DNA from: Brevibacillus fortis
GTDB taxonomy: Bacteria; Bacillota; Bacilli; Brevibacillales; Brevibacillaceae
Length of the DNA: 64,000 bases
Assembly (NCBI RefSeq): GCF_003013395.1
Contig: NZ_PXZM01000003.1
Span: 1-64,000 of the forward strand
Reading direction: 5' to 3'
Shown here: in pieces, positions 34,122 through 43,138 of the stretch
Position numbering within the stretch: position 1 is the first letter of the stretch
Layout: the number at the start of each line of letters is the position of its first letter
The notes under the pieces: generated by a model
The model's input: only the letters and a program-made list of their open reading frames with translations
Database searches by the model: none
What the model was told of the DNA's origin: nothing
Program-made: the position numbers and the translations under genes

Positions 34122-36077
34122 TCAGAGCAGATGCATCTTGGCTTCTGCCTCGTCCCACGGCACGGAGTAGCCTGCCCCCTTGGCGCAAAAGATCGAGGAG
34201 GATGTATAAAGCGGATCTGCATCCTTTTCATAGCTTTTCTTTTCAATCACTTCCTCCGCGTTATGGCAGCGATCGTATCCACCAAATATACAGCGGATGC
34301 TGCCTCGTCCATGCGTGAAGGAAGCGAATTCAGTGCTGTAATTCATGAATGTTGCTACGGGCACCTTTCCCGTAATGACCGCATGCGTATCCGACATCTG
34401 CGGTGGCTCGAATGAACCTGAGGCGCGCTGAATATCCGAAAGTACCCTCCCCATCTCGTTCATTCCCACCTTTATTTTGAAGTCATAATATGGTTCTAAC
34501 AGCATATTCTCCGCTTTCTCCAGTCCCTGCCGCAACGCGCGGAAGGTGGCCTCACGAAAGTCGCCCCCATGCGTATGTTCGTTATGAGCACGGCCTTTAA
34601 GGAGCGTAATTTTCAAGTCGGTGACCGGCATACCTGTCAATAGCCCGTGATGCTCCCGTTCGTAGAGATGAGAGTCAACCAGATTCTGGTAGTTAAAACT
34701 CAGTTCATCAGGATGACATACGCTAGTGAAGTGGATACCGCTGCCTCGCTCTCCCGGTTCAAGTAGGAGGTGTACTTCCGCGTAATGCCTGAGTGGCTCG
34801 AAGTGTCCATACCCCATCACAGCAGATTGTATCGTTTCTTTATACAAGATTTCTGGTTGGCCGAAAGAGACAACGAAACCGAAGCGTTCCTTCACAACCT
34901 GCTCCAGCACTTCTAATTGGATCAGACCCATGACACGAATGTGAATCTCTTGCAAACTTTCTTCCCAAACCACATTCAGAGATGGGTCCTCCGCATTCAG
35001 AATGCGAAACGCACCGAGCACTTGCTGCACGTGAAGCGAACCGTCAAACTGTACTTTCGACTGTAGTGTCGGCTCAGTCTCATAAGCAAACTTGTCTGAG
35101 TAGAGCCCCACCCCTTGTCCAGCTTCGGCCTCGGACAAGCCGACGACTGCGAACAAATCTCCGGCAGCTACGTGTTCAACCGCGTGTGATTTCCTACCAT
35201 TAAACAATAAGATTTGTGTAATTTTCTCTTCGTATCGAAGTCCACCGCTCTCATAGCTGAGTAGCTCTCGTACCTTCAGCTTGCCGCTCAGCGCTTTGAC
35301 GAACGTTAGTCTCAATCCGTTTGCTGCGTGTCGAATTTTATAAATGCGCCCTCCGAACGGAGCCGTCTCGTCATAAGACGCAGTCGTCAACAAGGACAGT
35401 TGATTCAGGAACTCTACAACGCCATCATCCTGCAATGCCGAGCCGTTGGCGCAGGGGAAAAGACACCCTTCTCGTATCATCTCCTGCAAGGCACCCAGCC
35501 AAAAAGCTTGATCGTCCCTTTCCTCTATGAACGCTTCTAGCAATGACTCGTTCCGCTCCGTCATCATCTCGCGTAGCCTCTCACCGACGATGCCGTTGGC
35601 GAAGTTGTCCTTGACGGAACAGACATCCCTTGTCAACTGACTGCGTATCTCCTCTTCCGTCCTGCTGGCATCCGCGCCGATCCGATCTGTTTTATTGATG
35701 AAGAAAAATGTCGGTATCCGATGTTTGCGCAACAACTGCCAGACTGTCTCGGTATGACCCTGAACACCTTCTACCGCACTGACAATCACGATCGCGTAAT
35801 CCATTACCCCGATCGCCCGCTCCATCTCGGAAGAAAAATCGACGTGTCCAGGCGTGTCGATCAAATAATAAACGTCGCCCTTATGGTGCATCACCGCCTG
35901 ATCGGCGAACACGGTAATACCTCTTTTCCTCTCGATATCATGGCTGTCCAAAAAGGCATCTTGATGATCCACTCGGCCCCGCGACCGGATGCTGTTCGTA
36001 TGGTATAGCAACTGTTCGGCGAAAGTAGTCTTGCCCGCATCCACATGGGCAAACAAGCCGATCGTTAGACGCTTCAT
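34122..36077 (-). CDS. TetM/TetO-type ribosomal protection GTPase
   Basis: 651 residues, EF-G-like. GTPase motifs are clear: P-loop AHVDAGKTTF, RKRGIT switch I, DTPGHVDF and NKTD. Domain II and the EF-G domain IV/V-like C-terminal half follow, and the length matches the tetracycline-resistance ribosomal protection proteins (about 640). These proteins bind the ribosome and eject tetracycline. Chromosomal relatives in soil bacilli may protect against other ribosome ligands or act at low level. GAGGG precedes the ATG. It is convergent with the Crp/Fnr genes and unconnected to the tyrocidine operon, whose product acts on membranes. Confidence 0.9.
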   Translation of the reverse strand: MKRLTIGLFAHVDAGKTTFAEQLLYHTNSIRSRGRVDHQDAFLDSHDIERKRGITVFADQAVMHHKGDVYYLIDTPGHVDFSSEMERAIGVMDYAIVIVSAVEGVQGHTETVWQLLRKHRIPTFFFINKTDRIGADASRTEEEIRSQLTRDVCSVKDNFANGIVGERLREMMTERNESLLEAFIEERDDQAFWLGALQEMIREGCLFPCANGSALQDDGVVEFLNQLSLLTTASYDETAPFGGRIYKIRHAANGLRLTFVKALSGKLKVRELLSYESGGLRYEEKITQILLFNGRKSHAVEHVAAGDLFAVVGLSEAEAGQGVGLYSDKFAYETEPTLQSKVQFDGSLHVQQVLGAFRILNAEDPSLNVVWEESLQEIHIRVMGLIQLEVLEQVVKERFGFVVSFGQPEILYKETIQSAVMGYGHFEPLRHYAEVHLLLEPGERGSGIHFTSVCHPDELSFNYQNLVDSHLYEREHHGLLTGMPVTDLKITLLKGRAHNEHTHGGDFREATFRALRQGLEKAENMLLEPYYDFKIKVGMNEMGRVLSDIQRASGSFEPPQMSDTHAVITGKVPVATFMNYSTEFASFTHGRGSIRCIFGGYDRCHNAEEVIEKKSYEKDADPLYTSSSIFCAKGAGYSVPWDEAEAKMHLL

Positions 36078-36095
36078 GTTATCCCTCTTCCATAG

Positions 36096-36299
36096 CTACT
36101 CGACTGCAATTTCTTTTCTCATTAAAACATAAGAATCGAGAATAAGGATAGGCTTGCCAAGTTGAACCATGCGTGCGTTCACCTCTGTTGGATTGAATGT
36201 CAAGTTAACGCTCAAACAATCGGATTTCTCGTAATTTTTCAACTGTAGCTTGTCGTTCATTGGGGAGTAGAAGGTGTCTCCTTTCCCTGCCACTTCCAT
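36096..36299 (-). CDS. Small ORF upstream of the ribosomal protection gene
   Basis: 67 codons (MEVAGKGDTFYSPMNDKLQL... ending SYVLMRKEIAVE), stopping 18 nt before the GTPase start. No family is recognised and the ribosome binding site is weak. It could be a short regulatory leader for the resistance gene, as ribosomal protection genes are often attenuated. It could also be a C-terminal gene remnant or chance. Confidence 0.35.
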   Translation of the reverse strand: MEVAGKGDTFYSPMNDKLQLKNYEKSDCLSVNLTFNPTEVNARMVQLGKPILILDSYVLMRKEIAVE

Positions 36300-36333
36300 A
36301 CTACAATTCCATTTGGGATGCGGTTGTATTCAG

Positions 36334-36360
36334 AAAAAAAACGGCCCTTCTTCAGGGCCG
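36334..36360 (-). terminator. Terminator downstream of the tyrocidine operon and hydrolase gene
   Basis: On the minus strand CGGCCCT-gaaga-AGGGCCG is followed by eight T residues. It lies 16 nt after the stop of the secreted hydrolase, so it would end transcripts of that gene and any read-through from the tyc operon. Confidence 0.9.
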
Positions 36361-36375
36361 CGAAATGGTTTGCTC

Positions 36376-37959
36376 TTATTTTTCTAATTCTCCATCGCTA
36401 TTTGTCACCGCAAAGTTGTAATTGATGGAGCGCGTAAATGGTTCACCGTTTTCATTGATGCCCGTTACGTCAAAGGAGAGATTATAAACGCCTGGCTTGG
36501 TCGGCACGGAAAAATTGCCCATAAGCTCATCTTCTTTTACGGCAAACTCCACTTCATCAAGAACGTTTGCTTTTTCGCCGTTCAGCGAACGCGTCAGGTT
36601 TGCTTTTTCCAGTAACGATTGATCAATTTCGTTTTTCCCCAGGTCGACAGAAATCTTCGCTTTGTCGCCTTTCTTGAATACCTTTTTGCTCGCCTTTACT
36701 TTCGCTTGTTCTCCGCCTTCCACAGAACCAACCATGAAAAAGGCGTCGTCAGAGCCCTCCACTTCAAGTGTCCATTCGCCTGCTTCAGGCTCCTCTACTT
36801 CAATGAAGTGATGAACAGCACCTTTGAATATCTCGGGTTCCTCTTCCGAATCGCTATTTTTACTGCGATCCGCTTCATACTCTTTACCAGACGGACTGAT
36901 CAAGGTCACAACGGTGTCTTCTGACGAGGTCATCGTATCCAGATTGAACTGAGCGATTCCGCTCTCCAGGAAAAATGTTTCCGAGGCGTTGTCTTCCACT
37001 TCGCCACCACGGAGAATGACGGAGCTCTCTTCCAAAGTGGATGTTTTTGATTTGTCTTTGCTTACTTTATTTGCACGTTCGCGAGTGGATGCCTTTTGCA
37101 ATTTCGGTTCGACCAGATTCCATGTATTCGAGGCTTTCACTATTTGACCGTGGGAAATGTCTTTGGTAAAGCTCTTAATCCCATAAGACAAACCGAAGGC
37201 AGATTCTACGGAAACAGCGCCATCATCTTCACCTGGAATAGCCGCATGACCAAACCAGGTAGGACTAAACATGCCATCGTCCCCCGTTCCGGCGGCCATG
37301 TATGTCTTTGTTGAACGAGTTTCGGCACGGTTGTCAGTCTGGGAACGGTAGTTGGCCATGTATGACGTTTGGAGGGAATACACCGCATCGTCTTTTTTAC
37401 CAAGAATGTCAGCAAGCCATCCTGCCCAATTGCTGTAAGCCAAGTCAGCCAATTCTGAACCTTTGTTTGGCGTAGCAATCTGGTGAACGACGTTGACATA
37501 CTGATGTGCGCCGTAGTGGACGAGTGCCGTCTGAGTATCAATGCCACCTTTGGAATGTGCAACGATATTGATTTTGGAGACACCGTAATAATCCGCAACC
37601 TTTTTAATGACTTCCGCGAGCTTGGCTCCGTTTGTCCACATGTTGCCGCCAGTACCATCCGCGTCCTTCAGTTGCACAAAAGCAGTACGATACCCGGCAT
37701 TATAGGCTGCATCATAAAATCCGTCTGTTGTATACCAGGTTTTGTAGGTGGAGTGCAGACCTTGGACAAACAGGATCACAGGCTTGGAGTCGGATACATT
37801 GGGAGGAACTGCACCTGTGTACCAGTCACCAAAATGACCATTTGGATTGTCATCATGCAAAGCCGGAGGTGGAGCAGCTGCGCTTGCAGCTTGCGGGTAG
37901 ACCAGCGCCGTTGATAATGTAACGGCCGCCAACAAACGAGATAGTGCTTTCTGATTCAT
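36376..37959 (-). CDS. Secreted alpha/beta hydrolase (lipase/esterase)
   Basis: About 527 residues. Signal peptide MNQKALSRLLAAVTLSTALV with likely cleavage at ASA|AAPP. The catalytic domain has an oxyanion segment VILFVQGLHSTYKTW and the nucleophile elbow NIVAHSKGGIDTQTAL. The C-terminal half (about 330-527) is beta-rich and acidic and may be a pro-domain or substrate-binding module. The exact ATG is chosen from the signal peptide; upstream in-frame codons lack a ribosome binding site. It begins about 50 nt after tycF and could be co-transcribed. Substrate unknown; lipid or ester hydrolysis is inferred from the family. Confidence 0.87.
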   Translation of the reverse strand: MNQKALSRLLAAVTLSTALVYPQAASAAAPPPALHDDNPNGHFGDWYTGAVPPNVSDSKPVILFVQGLHSTYKTWYTTDGFYDAAYNAGYRTAFVQLKDADGTGGNMWTNGAKLAEVIKKVADYYGVSKINIVAHSKGGIDTQTALVHYGAHQYVNVVHQIATPNKGSELADLAYSNWAGWLADILGKKDDAVYSLQTSYMANYRSQTDNRAETRSTKTYMAAGTGDDGMFSPTWFGHAAIPGEDDGAVSVESAFGLSYGIKSFTKDISHGQIVKASNTWNLVEPKLQKASTRERANKVSKDKSKTSTLEESSVILRGGEVEDNASETFFLESGIAQFNLDTMTSSEDTVVTLISPSGKEYEADRSKNSDSEEEPEIFKGAVHHFIEVEEPEAGEWTLEVEGSDDAFFMVGSVEGGEQAKVKASKKVFKKGDKAKISVDLGKNEIDQSLLEKANLTRSLNGEKANVLDEVEFAVKEDELMGNFSVPTKPGVYNLSFDVTGINENGEPFTRSINYNFAVTNSDGELEK

Positions 37960-38010
37960 CAAAAGAACACCAACCTTCACCTTAGAATTTATTGTTGCCA
38001 TACACAATCA

Positions 38011-38772
38011 TTAGAATTGTGCACGGATTGCAACTGTTTGTTTCGCATTCAATGTGTCTTGAATGATCGCAAGGATCGGATTCATTTGGTGATGAATAAA
38101 GAAATGCCCACCAGGCATCGGGTAAAATTTGCATTCTCGCCCGCCATAGTCTCGCCATGCCACAATATCCTGGAGTTCAATCGAATCTTCTTTCCCGAAC
38201 AAAACTGACATATTGACAGGAATTTGCTGAGGAAGATCGGTATTCATTTCGTAAGTTTGCACGGCTTGGAAGTCAGCGCGAATCGTGGGCAAAAATAGTT
38301 CAAGCAACTCGTGATTGTCCAAAATTTCATCGGGTGTGCCCCCAAGTGTACGTAATGATTCGATGAACTCGTTATGTGGCAGGTCGTAAGTTTTCACCAG
38401 TTTACGATACGCATGTGGTACGCGGGAAGCAGACAAGAACAAGTGTTGGGGCAGTGGCCCCCCATTCTGCAACAGCTTTCGCGTCAGTTCAAACGCGATT
38501 AATCCGCCCATGCTGTGGCCAAAAAAGGCAAATGGCTCTTCCCCCAGCTCTGGCGTGATCCTTTGGTATACATCCTCCAAGACCTCATATATCGAGGTGG
38601 AAAGAACTATGCTATCTCCCAGAAATGAAGGCCGCACCTCGAATGGATCAATTTCCAAAAATGCTGGCGACAATACTCGCCTCCAACCGTAATAGATGCT
38701 GGGTAGTCCACCTGCATACGGAAAGCAGAACAGTTTCATCTCTTTCCCCGCCCTTTCCTCATGTAATGACAT
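38011..38772 (-). CDS. tycF: Type II thioesterase of the tyrocidine operon
   Basis: 253 residues, GrsT/SrfD-type alpha/beta hydrolase. KLFCFPYAGGLPSIYYGW at the N-terminus, the nucleophile serine in FFGHSMGGLIAFELTRKL, and the late histidine in MPGGHFFIHHQ are all visible. Enzymes of this class release wrong acyl groups from carrier domains of non-ribosomal peptide synthetases. It starts immediately after the PPTase stop in the same operon and is the last dedicated tyrocidine gene. Confidence 0.95.
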   Translation of the reverse strand: MSLHEERAGKEMKLFCFPYAGGLPSIYYGWRRVLSPAFLEIDPFEVRPSFLGDSIVLSTSIYEVLEDVYQRITPELGEEPFAFFGHSMGGLIAFELTRKLLQNGGPLPQHLFLSASRVPHAYRKLVKTYDLPHNEFIESLRTLGGTPDEILDNHELLELFLPTIRADFQAVQTYEMNTDLPQQIPVNMSVLFGKEDSIELQDIVAWRDYGGRECKFYPMPGGHFFIHHQMNPILAIIQDTLNAKQTVAIRAQF

Positions 38773-39474
38773 CTAGATCCTTCTGTAAAAAAGGGCCTGA
38801 TGCAAATCTTGTAAATCCTTCATGACTACATGATCAGCAAACTCATTGGTAGTCCCGCATACTGACAATTTGTATTCTGGGTCGATCTCATACTGTTGAA
38901 ATGACCATGCAACGGGCGAATCATTTTGCGTTAACGTAATCGATTGGTCTAGATGTTTTCGAATGGCGAACGATTGCAATGGGATGGACAGCCCCATGCC
39001 TCTGGCTTTTATATAACTCTCCTTCAAAGTCCAAAGGTCGTAGAAATACGAAAGCTGGTCATTCGGATCTTTCGCCAGGAGATCCTCTACTTCGGCTGGT
39101 GCAAAATAATGAGTGGCAACATCCAACTCAATCGGACATATTTGCTCCACATCTATCCCCACCTGCGAGTCATGCGTGACGCAGACCACCCAATCTCCGG
39201 AATGCGAGACATTAAAGCAGAAGTTGGGAAATGGTTTGAAAAATGGTTTTCCGTATGCATTGTAGTCATACTCGATGTTGTCATTGGGAATCTCGTAGGC
39301 TTCACAAATGAGAGAGCGTACAAGCACATCTGCGAGCAACGCCCGATAGGAATCAGCCGGATTTCTGAAACGGTTGACCCGTTCTCGTTTCGGTTCGGGT
39401 AGTGCTTGCAAAAATCGGCTGAACAACGCTTTATCCATGACAGCAGGACTTTTCAAAGCATAAATGGCAATCAC
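38773..39474 (-). CDS. Sfp-type 4'-phosphopantetheinyl transferase
   Basis: 233 residues with the family signatures FNVSHSGDWVVC, VGIDVEQI (metal-binding Asp and Glu) and WTLKESYIKARGMGL. It converts apo carrier domains of the synthetases to the holo form using coenzyme A. The GTG start overlaps the tycE stop (GTGA), so it is translated with the operon. It is comparable to gsp next to the gramicidin S genes. I do not recall it as a named gene of the published tyrocidine operon, so its presence here deserves comparison. Confidence 0.95.
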   Translation of the reverse strand: MIAIYALKSPAVMDKALFSRFLQALPEPKRERVNRFRNPADSYRALLADVLVRSLICEAYEIPNDNIEYDYNAYGKPFFKPFPNFCFNVSHSGDWVVCVTHDSQVGIDVEQICPIELDVATHYFAPAEVEDLLAKDPNDQLSYFYDLWTLKESYIKARGMGLSIPLQSFAIRKHLDQSITLTQNDSPVAWSFQQYEIDPEYKLSVCGTTNEFADHVVMKDLQDLHQALFYRRI

Positions 39475-41270
39475 GTAGGACTCACTCTTCTTTCCGAGAA
39501 TTCAAGACTATGGATTTGTTCTGCGCGATCCTTTCGCTGCTGCACTTCATACAATTTTGCGTACGTTCCGTTGTACCTCATTAACTCAACATGACGACCT
39601 TGCTCGATGACCTTTCCTTGATCCATCACGTAAATCACATCTGCATCCTCTACCGTTGACAGGCGATGAGCGATGACGAGTACCGTTTTATCTTTCATGA
39701 GTACGGTTAATGCTTGCTGCACCCAATATTCCGATTCTGCATCCAATGCGGAGGTTGCTTCATCCAGTAGAAGAATCGGCGCATTTTTCAGAATGGCTCT
39801 GGCAATCGCTATTCGCTGACGCTGTCCGCCAGATAGTTTCGCACCGCGTTCTCCTGTTTTGGTCTGGTAGCCATCTGATAGCTCCATTATAAAATCATGC
39901 GCATAAGCTGCTTTGCTTGCCTTGATGACTTCCGCTTCCGAAGCATCCAGGCATCCGTAACGGATATTGTCTTCAATGGTTCCTTCGAACAAAAAGGCAT
40001 CTTGAGGGACGTAGGAGATCATGCTTCTTATTTCTGCTAGAGAATAAGCTCCCATGGGCTTGCCCAGCAAATAAAGAGTGCCGCTTGCAGGTGGGTAATA
40101 CCCTAACAGGAGTTTCATGACGGTGCTTTTTCCACTCCCACTCGTTCCTACTAGACCAGCCATTTGGCCTTGCTCGACTCGCAACGAAACACCATCCAGC
40201 ACGCTTGTAGCTTCGTTGTATCCGAAAACGACCTGCTCCAATTTCAGCATGCTTTCGCATTGCTGTTCGTTGTCGGACTCCTGCTGATACTCTTCTGGTT
40301 CGATCGGTTCATTCAGAAATTCGACGACGCGAGATGCGCCTGCTAGCGAGGTCTGTAACGCTGTGATAACTTGGCCAAGCTGGAGAAATGCCAATGTAAC
40401 AAGCATTTGTTGTTGAACCAGGGCGACCAGCACGCCCAACCCGATCATTTGCTTGGAAACCATCATGATTCCAAAAACAAGCATTCCTCCGAAGCTTAAG
40501 AATTGGATGAAAAAATTGGTCCCTTCCAATAATCCGTGTTTATGCCCTTGTTTGATGGCAGACCTTGTTACTTCTTCGTTTGCTTCCGTGTAACGTGCGG
40601 TCACAACGTTATGTAAATGAAACATTTTGATGATGGGCAACCCCGACAAAAAATCGTTTAATCTTTCTGTCCCCATCCCCATCTGCTGCTGCATTCGGTC
40701 GCCAATGCGCCGTACCGACTTAGCAAACAGTGTATTTACATAAAGAGTCAATGTACTTACGAGCAACAGGACGACGGCAATTTTCCAATCCATTGCAAAC
40801 ATCCCAATGATCGACCCGATCAGCGACAGCAGGATAATGCTTAATGTTTTCAATTGCTCTGCGTACGCGTTTTCCATAAGGACAACATCGTTACCCAGTC
40901 TCGACATCGTATCTCCCGAATGATGCTGCTCATAATAATCGAAAGGCAGCTTGCTCAATCGTTGATAGACCTGAAGCCGAATGTTGGCAATGAGCTCGCG
41001 AACGCATCGTCGATAGATGTAGCTGAAAAATGGCGATAGGATACTCAGCAAGAGAAACATCACAGACATGGTGATAATCGCTCTGGTTAATAAAGCAGGG
41101 TCTTTTGTGTTCGCCAAATCCGTCAGATCCTTGAACACGAACGGCAAGGATACCAATACAGCGGCTTGACCGATTCCGTCACCCACGAGTCCCAAAATAT
41201 ACGCTCGCTTTTTGGATTTCATAAACGACAGCAATTGAAGTAGTTCCCGCATCACGTTCTGGATGAACAT
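39471..41270 (-). CDS. tycE: ABC transporter (half transporter) TycE
   Basis: 599 residues: six-helix transmembrane domain (about 25-300) and ATPase domain (about 345-575) with Walker A GTSGSGKST, signature LSGGQRQRIAIARA, Walker B ILLLDEATSALD and the switch histidine in VIAHRLSTV. MsbA-like exporter half. It follows tycD by 2 nt and probably forms a heterodimer with it to export tyrocidine or confer self-protection. GAGGGGG lies 7 nt before the ATG, inside the end of tycD. Confidence 0.95.
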   Translation of the reverse strand: MFIQNVMRELLQLLSFMKSKKRAYILGLVGDGIGQAAVLVSLPFVFKDLTDLANTKDPALLTRAIITMSVMFLLLSILSPFFSYIYRRCVRELIANIRLQVYQRLSKLPFDYYEQHHSGDTMSRLGNDVVLMENAYAEQLKTLSIILLSLIGSIIGMFAMDWKIAVVLLLVSTLTLYVNTLFAKSVRRIGDRMQQQMGMGTERLNDFLSGLPIIKMFHLHNVVTARYTEANEEVTRSAIKQGHKHGLLEGTNFFIQFLSFGGMLVFGIMMVSKQMIGLGVLVALVQQQMLVTLAFLQLGQVITALQTSLAGASRVVEFLNEPIEPEEYQQESDNEQQCESMLKLEQVVFGYNEATSVLDGVSLRVEQGQMAGLVGTSGSGKSTVMKLLLGYYPPASGTLYLLGKPMGAYSLAEIRSMISYVPQDAFLFEGTIEDNIRYGCLDASEAEVIKASKAAYAHDFIMELSDGYQTKTGERGAKLSGGQRQRIAIARAILKNAPILLLDEATSALDAESEYWVQQALTVLMKDKTVLVIAHRLSTVEDADVIYVMDQGKVIEQGRHVELMRYNGTYAKLYEVQQRKDRAEQIHSLEFSERRVSPT

Positions 41271-41272
41271 GC

Positions 41273-43054
41273 CTATACCCCCTCTGCTGCCAACGATCTG
41301 TGCATCTCTGTGGCAAAATGTTTTTGATACAATCTGGTGTAAACACCGCCATGGGCGAGCAAATCGTAGTGTGTACCTCGCTCAACGATTTGTCCTTGCT
41401 CCAGAACAAGCACTTCATCCGCGTCTTTTATCGTGGACAGGCGGTGAGCAATAACGAGAACGGTCCGATTTTTCATTACATTTTCCAGTGCTTCCTGAAC
41501 CAAAGCTTCCGACTCTGTATCTAAGGCAGATGTAGGTTCATCCAGCAGCAGAATCGGGGCGTCCTTCAAGATCGCTCGAGCAATTGCGATGCGCTGTTTC
41601 TGTCCTCCGGATAAACGAGATCCTCGTTCCCCCACTTTTGTTTGATATCCTTGCGGCAACTCCATAATGAAGTCATGGGCATTGGCTGCTTTTGCCGCTG
41701 CGATGATCTCGTCTTGTGTCGCATGAATGCGTCCATAGGAGATATTATCCGCAATGGACACGGGGAATAGCGTCGTATCCTGAGAAACCATGGAAAGATA
41801 GCTCCGCATGTCCGTCATATTCCAGTCAGTCATGGAATGCCCGAATACTTTCATGCTCCCGTTGCCCAGTTCCATTCGATAAAACCCGCACAGCAGTTTC
41901 ATGATGGTGCTCTTTCCACTCCCGCTGGCACCTACTAACGCAACGGTCTTGTTCGGAAGTAACGTAAAGCTTACGTTATCAAGAATTTTTGCCTGATCGT
42001 ATGCAAACGTAACGTTCTCAAACTGTACCGGAATCGCCTCTGGATCAACAGAAATCGCCGGCTGATCATTTTGTTCAACTGGCTGTGAAATAATTTCTTG
42101 CAGCCGTTTTGCCGCACCTGATGTCTCTTGTACTTGGGCAAACAACACGGGTGCGAGTGAAAGTGGTTCGATAATAAAGTGGAGCAAATAGCTGAAGAGG
42201 ACCAAGCTGCCCAGATCCAATTCTCCCACCTGAATCAAGTACCCACCGTAAGCGACGAAAAACAGGATCGGGGAAGAAAACAATAAAATCCCTGGTGCTG
42301 TCATCCACGCGCGCTTCTTCTCTGCCTGGATCGCATTTTTCAATACCTGCTTCATACCTGCATGGTATTTCCGATACAGGACACCTTCCAATTGAAAAGC
42401 TTTGACCATGTGAATCCCGGAAAGCGTATCTTGCGCGATGGCGTTCGTTTGACCCAGATGGTCCTGCACTTGCTCCGAATACTTTTGAAGCGGTCTGCTC
42501 ATCCAGCCTGTGATCACGATGGCGACTGGAAGGATCGCGACGCTGAAGATGATTAACTTCCAATTGATCGTCAACAGCAGTCCAAGAGCTCCAGTAAAAA
42601 CAACTGGTAGATAAAAAAGCTGGAAAAAATGCTTTTGCAAAAAGCTTTGCAAGATTTGGGCATCCGTTGTTAACCGAGAAACGAGATCGCCGGAATGATA
42701 TTTATCCATGGTAGACATGGGGACCTTTTCGAGATGAGAAGCCATGCTGTTTTTCAAATCTCTCATCGCTCTTGAACTGAATCTAGCTGCCGAATACGTG
42801 ATGAGATATTTCGAGAGAAAACCGACGATGGTCATACTTAAAATGATGAGGGCAATACTGACCAGCTTGTCGAAATCGTCCGTATGTTCAACCATGGTTT
42901 TGATCAGGATTCCCATCCAAATGTTTGCCACGGCTACAAGAAGCGAAGCGATGATGCAGATAATGACCCAACCTCGATAAGGCTTTACATACGAGAGTAC
43001 CCAGCCAAACACGGGTTCTTTCTTTCTATGCTGATCTTGCTTGGTAAAAATCAT
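41273..43054 (-). CDS. tycD: ABC transporter (half transporter) TycD
   Basis: About 593 residues with the same layout as TycE: transmembrane domain (about 20-310), ATPase domain with GASGSGKSTIM, LSGGQKQRIAIARA, ILLLDEPTSALD and VIAHRLSTI. The ATG at 43054 is preferred because GGAGAGGAG lies 6 nt upstream; a longer reading frame would begin inside a hairpin between tycC and tycD. TycD and TycE share the fold but clearly differ in sequence, typical of a heterodimeric exporter. Confidence 0.95.
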   Translation of the reverse strand: MIFTKQDQHRKKEPVFGWVLSYVKPYRGWVIICIIASLLVAVANIWMGILIKTMVEHTDDFDKLVSIALIILSMTIVGFLSKYLITYSAARFSSRAMRDLKNSMASHLEKVPMSTMDKYHSGDLVSRLTTDAQILQSFLQKHFFQLFYLPVVFTGALGLLLTINWKLIIFSVAILPVAIVITGWMSRPLQKYSEQVQDHLGQTNAIAQDTLSGIHMVKAFQLEGVLYRKYHAGMKQVLKNAIQAEKKRAWMTAPGILLFSSPILFFVAYGGYLIQVGELDLGSLVLFSYLLHFIIEPLSLAPVLFAQVQETSGAAKRLQEIISQPVEQNDQPAISVDPEAIPVQFENVTFAYDQAKILDNVSFTLLPNKTVALVGASGSGKSTIMKLLCGFYRMELGNGSMKVFGHSMTDWNMTDMRSYLSMVSQDTTLFPVSIADNISYGRIHATQDEIIAAAKAANAHDFIMELPQGYQTKVGERGSRLSGGQKQRIAIARAILKDAPILLLDEPTSALDTESEALVQEALENVMKNRTVLVIAHRLSTIKDADEVLVLEQGQIVERGTHYDLLAHGGVYTRLYQKHFATEMHRSLAAEGV

Positions 43055-43088
43055 GTGCTGCTCCTCTCCAATGATGTATTGGATGAAC

Positions 43089-43118
43089 TCCCCTTGGAAA
43101 ACGTTGTTCCCAAGGGGA
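43089..43118 (-). repeat. Perfect hairpin in the tycC-tycD junction
   Basis: TCCCCTTGG and CCAAGGGGA are a perfect 9-bp inverted repeat with a 12-nt loop, 21 nt after the tycC stop and 35 nt before the tycD start. No T-run follows on the coding strand, so it is more likely an RNA-processing, stabilising or partial attenuation element than a full terminator. Confidence 0.7.
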
Positions 43119-43138
43119 ATCATCACAAAGCCGCGGTC

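Noticed and set aside
43055..43126. Longer TycD start
   Set aside because: It would initiate next to the junction hairpin without a ribosome binding site, whereas GGAGAGGAG sits correctly before the ATG at 43054.
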